Shown here: positions 4,416 through 5,060 of the stretch, one piece after another
Numbering within the stretch: position 1 is the first letter of the stretch
Layout: every line of letters begins with the position of its first letter
From: Lachnospiraceae bacterium UBA4292
GTDB taxonomy: Bacteria > Bacillota > Clostridia > Lachnospirales > Lachnospiraceae
Assembly: GCA_002395865.1 (NCBI GenBank)
Contig: DGVE01000118.1
Span: 1-5,060, forward strand
Direction of reading: 5' to 3'
DNA length: 5,060 bases
The notes under the pieces: generated by a model
Databases searched by the model: none
Seen by the model: the letters and a program-made list of their open reading frames with translations, nothing else
Told to the model about the DNA's origin: nothing
Program-made: the position numbers and the translations under genes

Positions 4416-5060
4416 ATGGAGAAATACACAGAAAAAGCAAAAACGGTCCTGCGTCGTGCGGCCAGATACGCCGCAAAAATGGGACAGGGCTACATAGGCA
4501 CGGAGCACCTTCTTCTGGGCATCGTGGCAGATAAAAACAGCCTTGCGGGCAGGGCACTCAATGAGATCGACGTTACAGAGGCATCGGTGGGACATGCACT
4601 GGTGAGTCTGAGCGAGACAGGAAATGTCGCAGCTATGAGCAAGCCCAAGGAATACACCCCCAGACTCACGGAGGTGCTGGAGGATGCCGACGATATCGCG
4701 AGGGCTTCCGGTGAGACTCTTACCGGCACCGAACACATGCTGCTGGCCATACTGCGGCATCCGGGCTGCGTGGCCGGAAGAGTGATCGCGAGCCTCGGAG
4801 TGGATGCCAGGAAGCTCTACTCCGGAATAATGGAGGCGGCGCAGAATCCTGCGCTTGCGCAGGCCATGAACAGGGGCTTGCAGCCGGAGCGCCAGAAGAA
4901 GAGGATGCTCGAGAAATACACGAGGGATCTGACGGCTCTCGCGGCGCAGGGAAAGCTGGATGCGGTCATCGGAAGGGATGAGGAGATAGGCAGAGTCGTA
5001 AGGATACTGAGCCGCAGGACGAAGAACAACCCCTGCCTGATAGGCGAGCCCGGCGTGGGC
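4416..5060 (+). CDS. clpC: ATP-dependent Clp protease ATP-binding subunit ClpC (N-terminal part)
   Basis: Cytoplasmic AAA+ unfoldase that, in this family, feeds substrates to the ClpP peptidase. Only the first 215 codons are in the window; the frame runs off the right edge. Residues 1-142 contain the two Clp_N repeats, marked by [12 protein letters not shown] (26-37) and [12 protein letters not shown] (102-113). The D1 ATPase region begins at about 170 ([41 protein letters not shown]). The Walker A motif GEPGVGKT is cut after GEPGVG (210-215). In Bacillus subtilis ClpC, the glutamates of the two GTEH motifs bind phosphoarginine; the equivalents here are E30 and E106. The ctsR-mcsA-mcsB genes that precede clpC in Bacillus are absent upstream. 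No CtsR or CIRCE operator and no clear promoter were seen in the 84-base gap. ClpC is favoured over ClpB by the overall pattern of the N-domain and the short linker to D1; the middle domain that would confirm it lies outside. Confidence 0.92.
   Translation, partial: MEKYTEKAKTVLRRAARYAAKMGQGYIGTEHLLLGIVADKNSLAGRALNEIDVTEASVGHALVSLSETGNVAAMSKPKEYTPRLTEVLEDADDIARASGETLTGTEHMLLAILRHPGCVAGRVIASLGVDARKLYSGIMEAAQNPALAQAMNRGLQPERQKKRMLEKYTRDLTALAAQGKLDAVIGRDEEIGRVVRILSRRTKNNPCLIGEPGVG

Noticed and set aside
4166..4429. Serine-rich 87-codon - strand frame
   Set aside because: It is the complement of the Asp/Glu-rich tail (GAT/GAG/GAA reads as serine codons in reverse) and carries no independent evidence.
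4371..4760. - strand frames opposite clpC, also 4490-4750 and 4817-5029
   Set aside because: The + strand protein is an unmistakable ClpC N-terminus through this whole region.

Overview
The window looks like a chromosomal segment of a Gram-positive anaerobe of the class Clostridia, most likely a Lachnospiraceae-type bacterium. This is inferred from the style of the proteins: a secreted clostridial glucosaminidase with a dockerin-type module, long Thr/Glu and Pro-Glu-Thr linkers, an extracellular GYTGD/CxxC cysteine-rich repeat, a ClpC-type AAA+ unfoldase, and consensus sigma-A promoter and Rho-independent terminator signals. All three genes are on the + strand and nothing convincing is encoded on the - strand.

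Layout. Bases 1-71 are AT-rich with no supportable gene. A strong terminator (72-101) closes an upstream + strand transcription unit. A perfect TTGACA-17-TATAAT promoter (112-140) follows and drives a secreted, probably peptidoglycan-cleaving, 672-residue protein (203-2221). A 106-base gap with three small hairpins (2222-2327) leads to a 667-residue single-pass membrane surface protein (2328-4331). It has an Ig-like ectodomain, a CxxC-rich repeat, a duplicated C-terminal ectodomain and a strikingly acidic cytoplasmic tail. A hairpin terminator with a short U tract (4342-4371) separates it from clpC (4416 to beyond the window end), which is cut exactly inside the first Walker A motif.

How the genes may work together. 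The first two genes probably form one transcription unit from the 112-140 promoter. One product is an unanchored wall hydrolase and the other a membrane-held surface protein, so a functional pairing at the cell envelope is plausible but rests only on adjacency. clpC is a general protein-quality-control gene. It is not preceded here by ctsR-mcsA-mcsB, the arrangement known from Bacillus, and its link to the surface genes is probably only positional.

Most notable: the dockerin-type module lies inside the hydrolase, between its N-terminal family module and its catalytic half, instead of at a terminus. The membrane protein carries about 30 acidic residues in 37 on the cytoplasmic side of its single membrane span. 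No mobile element, CRISPR array, tRNA, rRNA or recognised riboswitch was seen.
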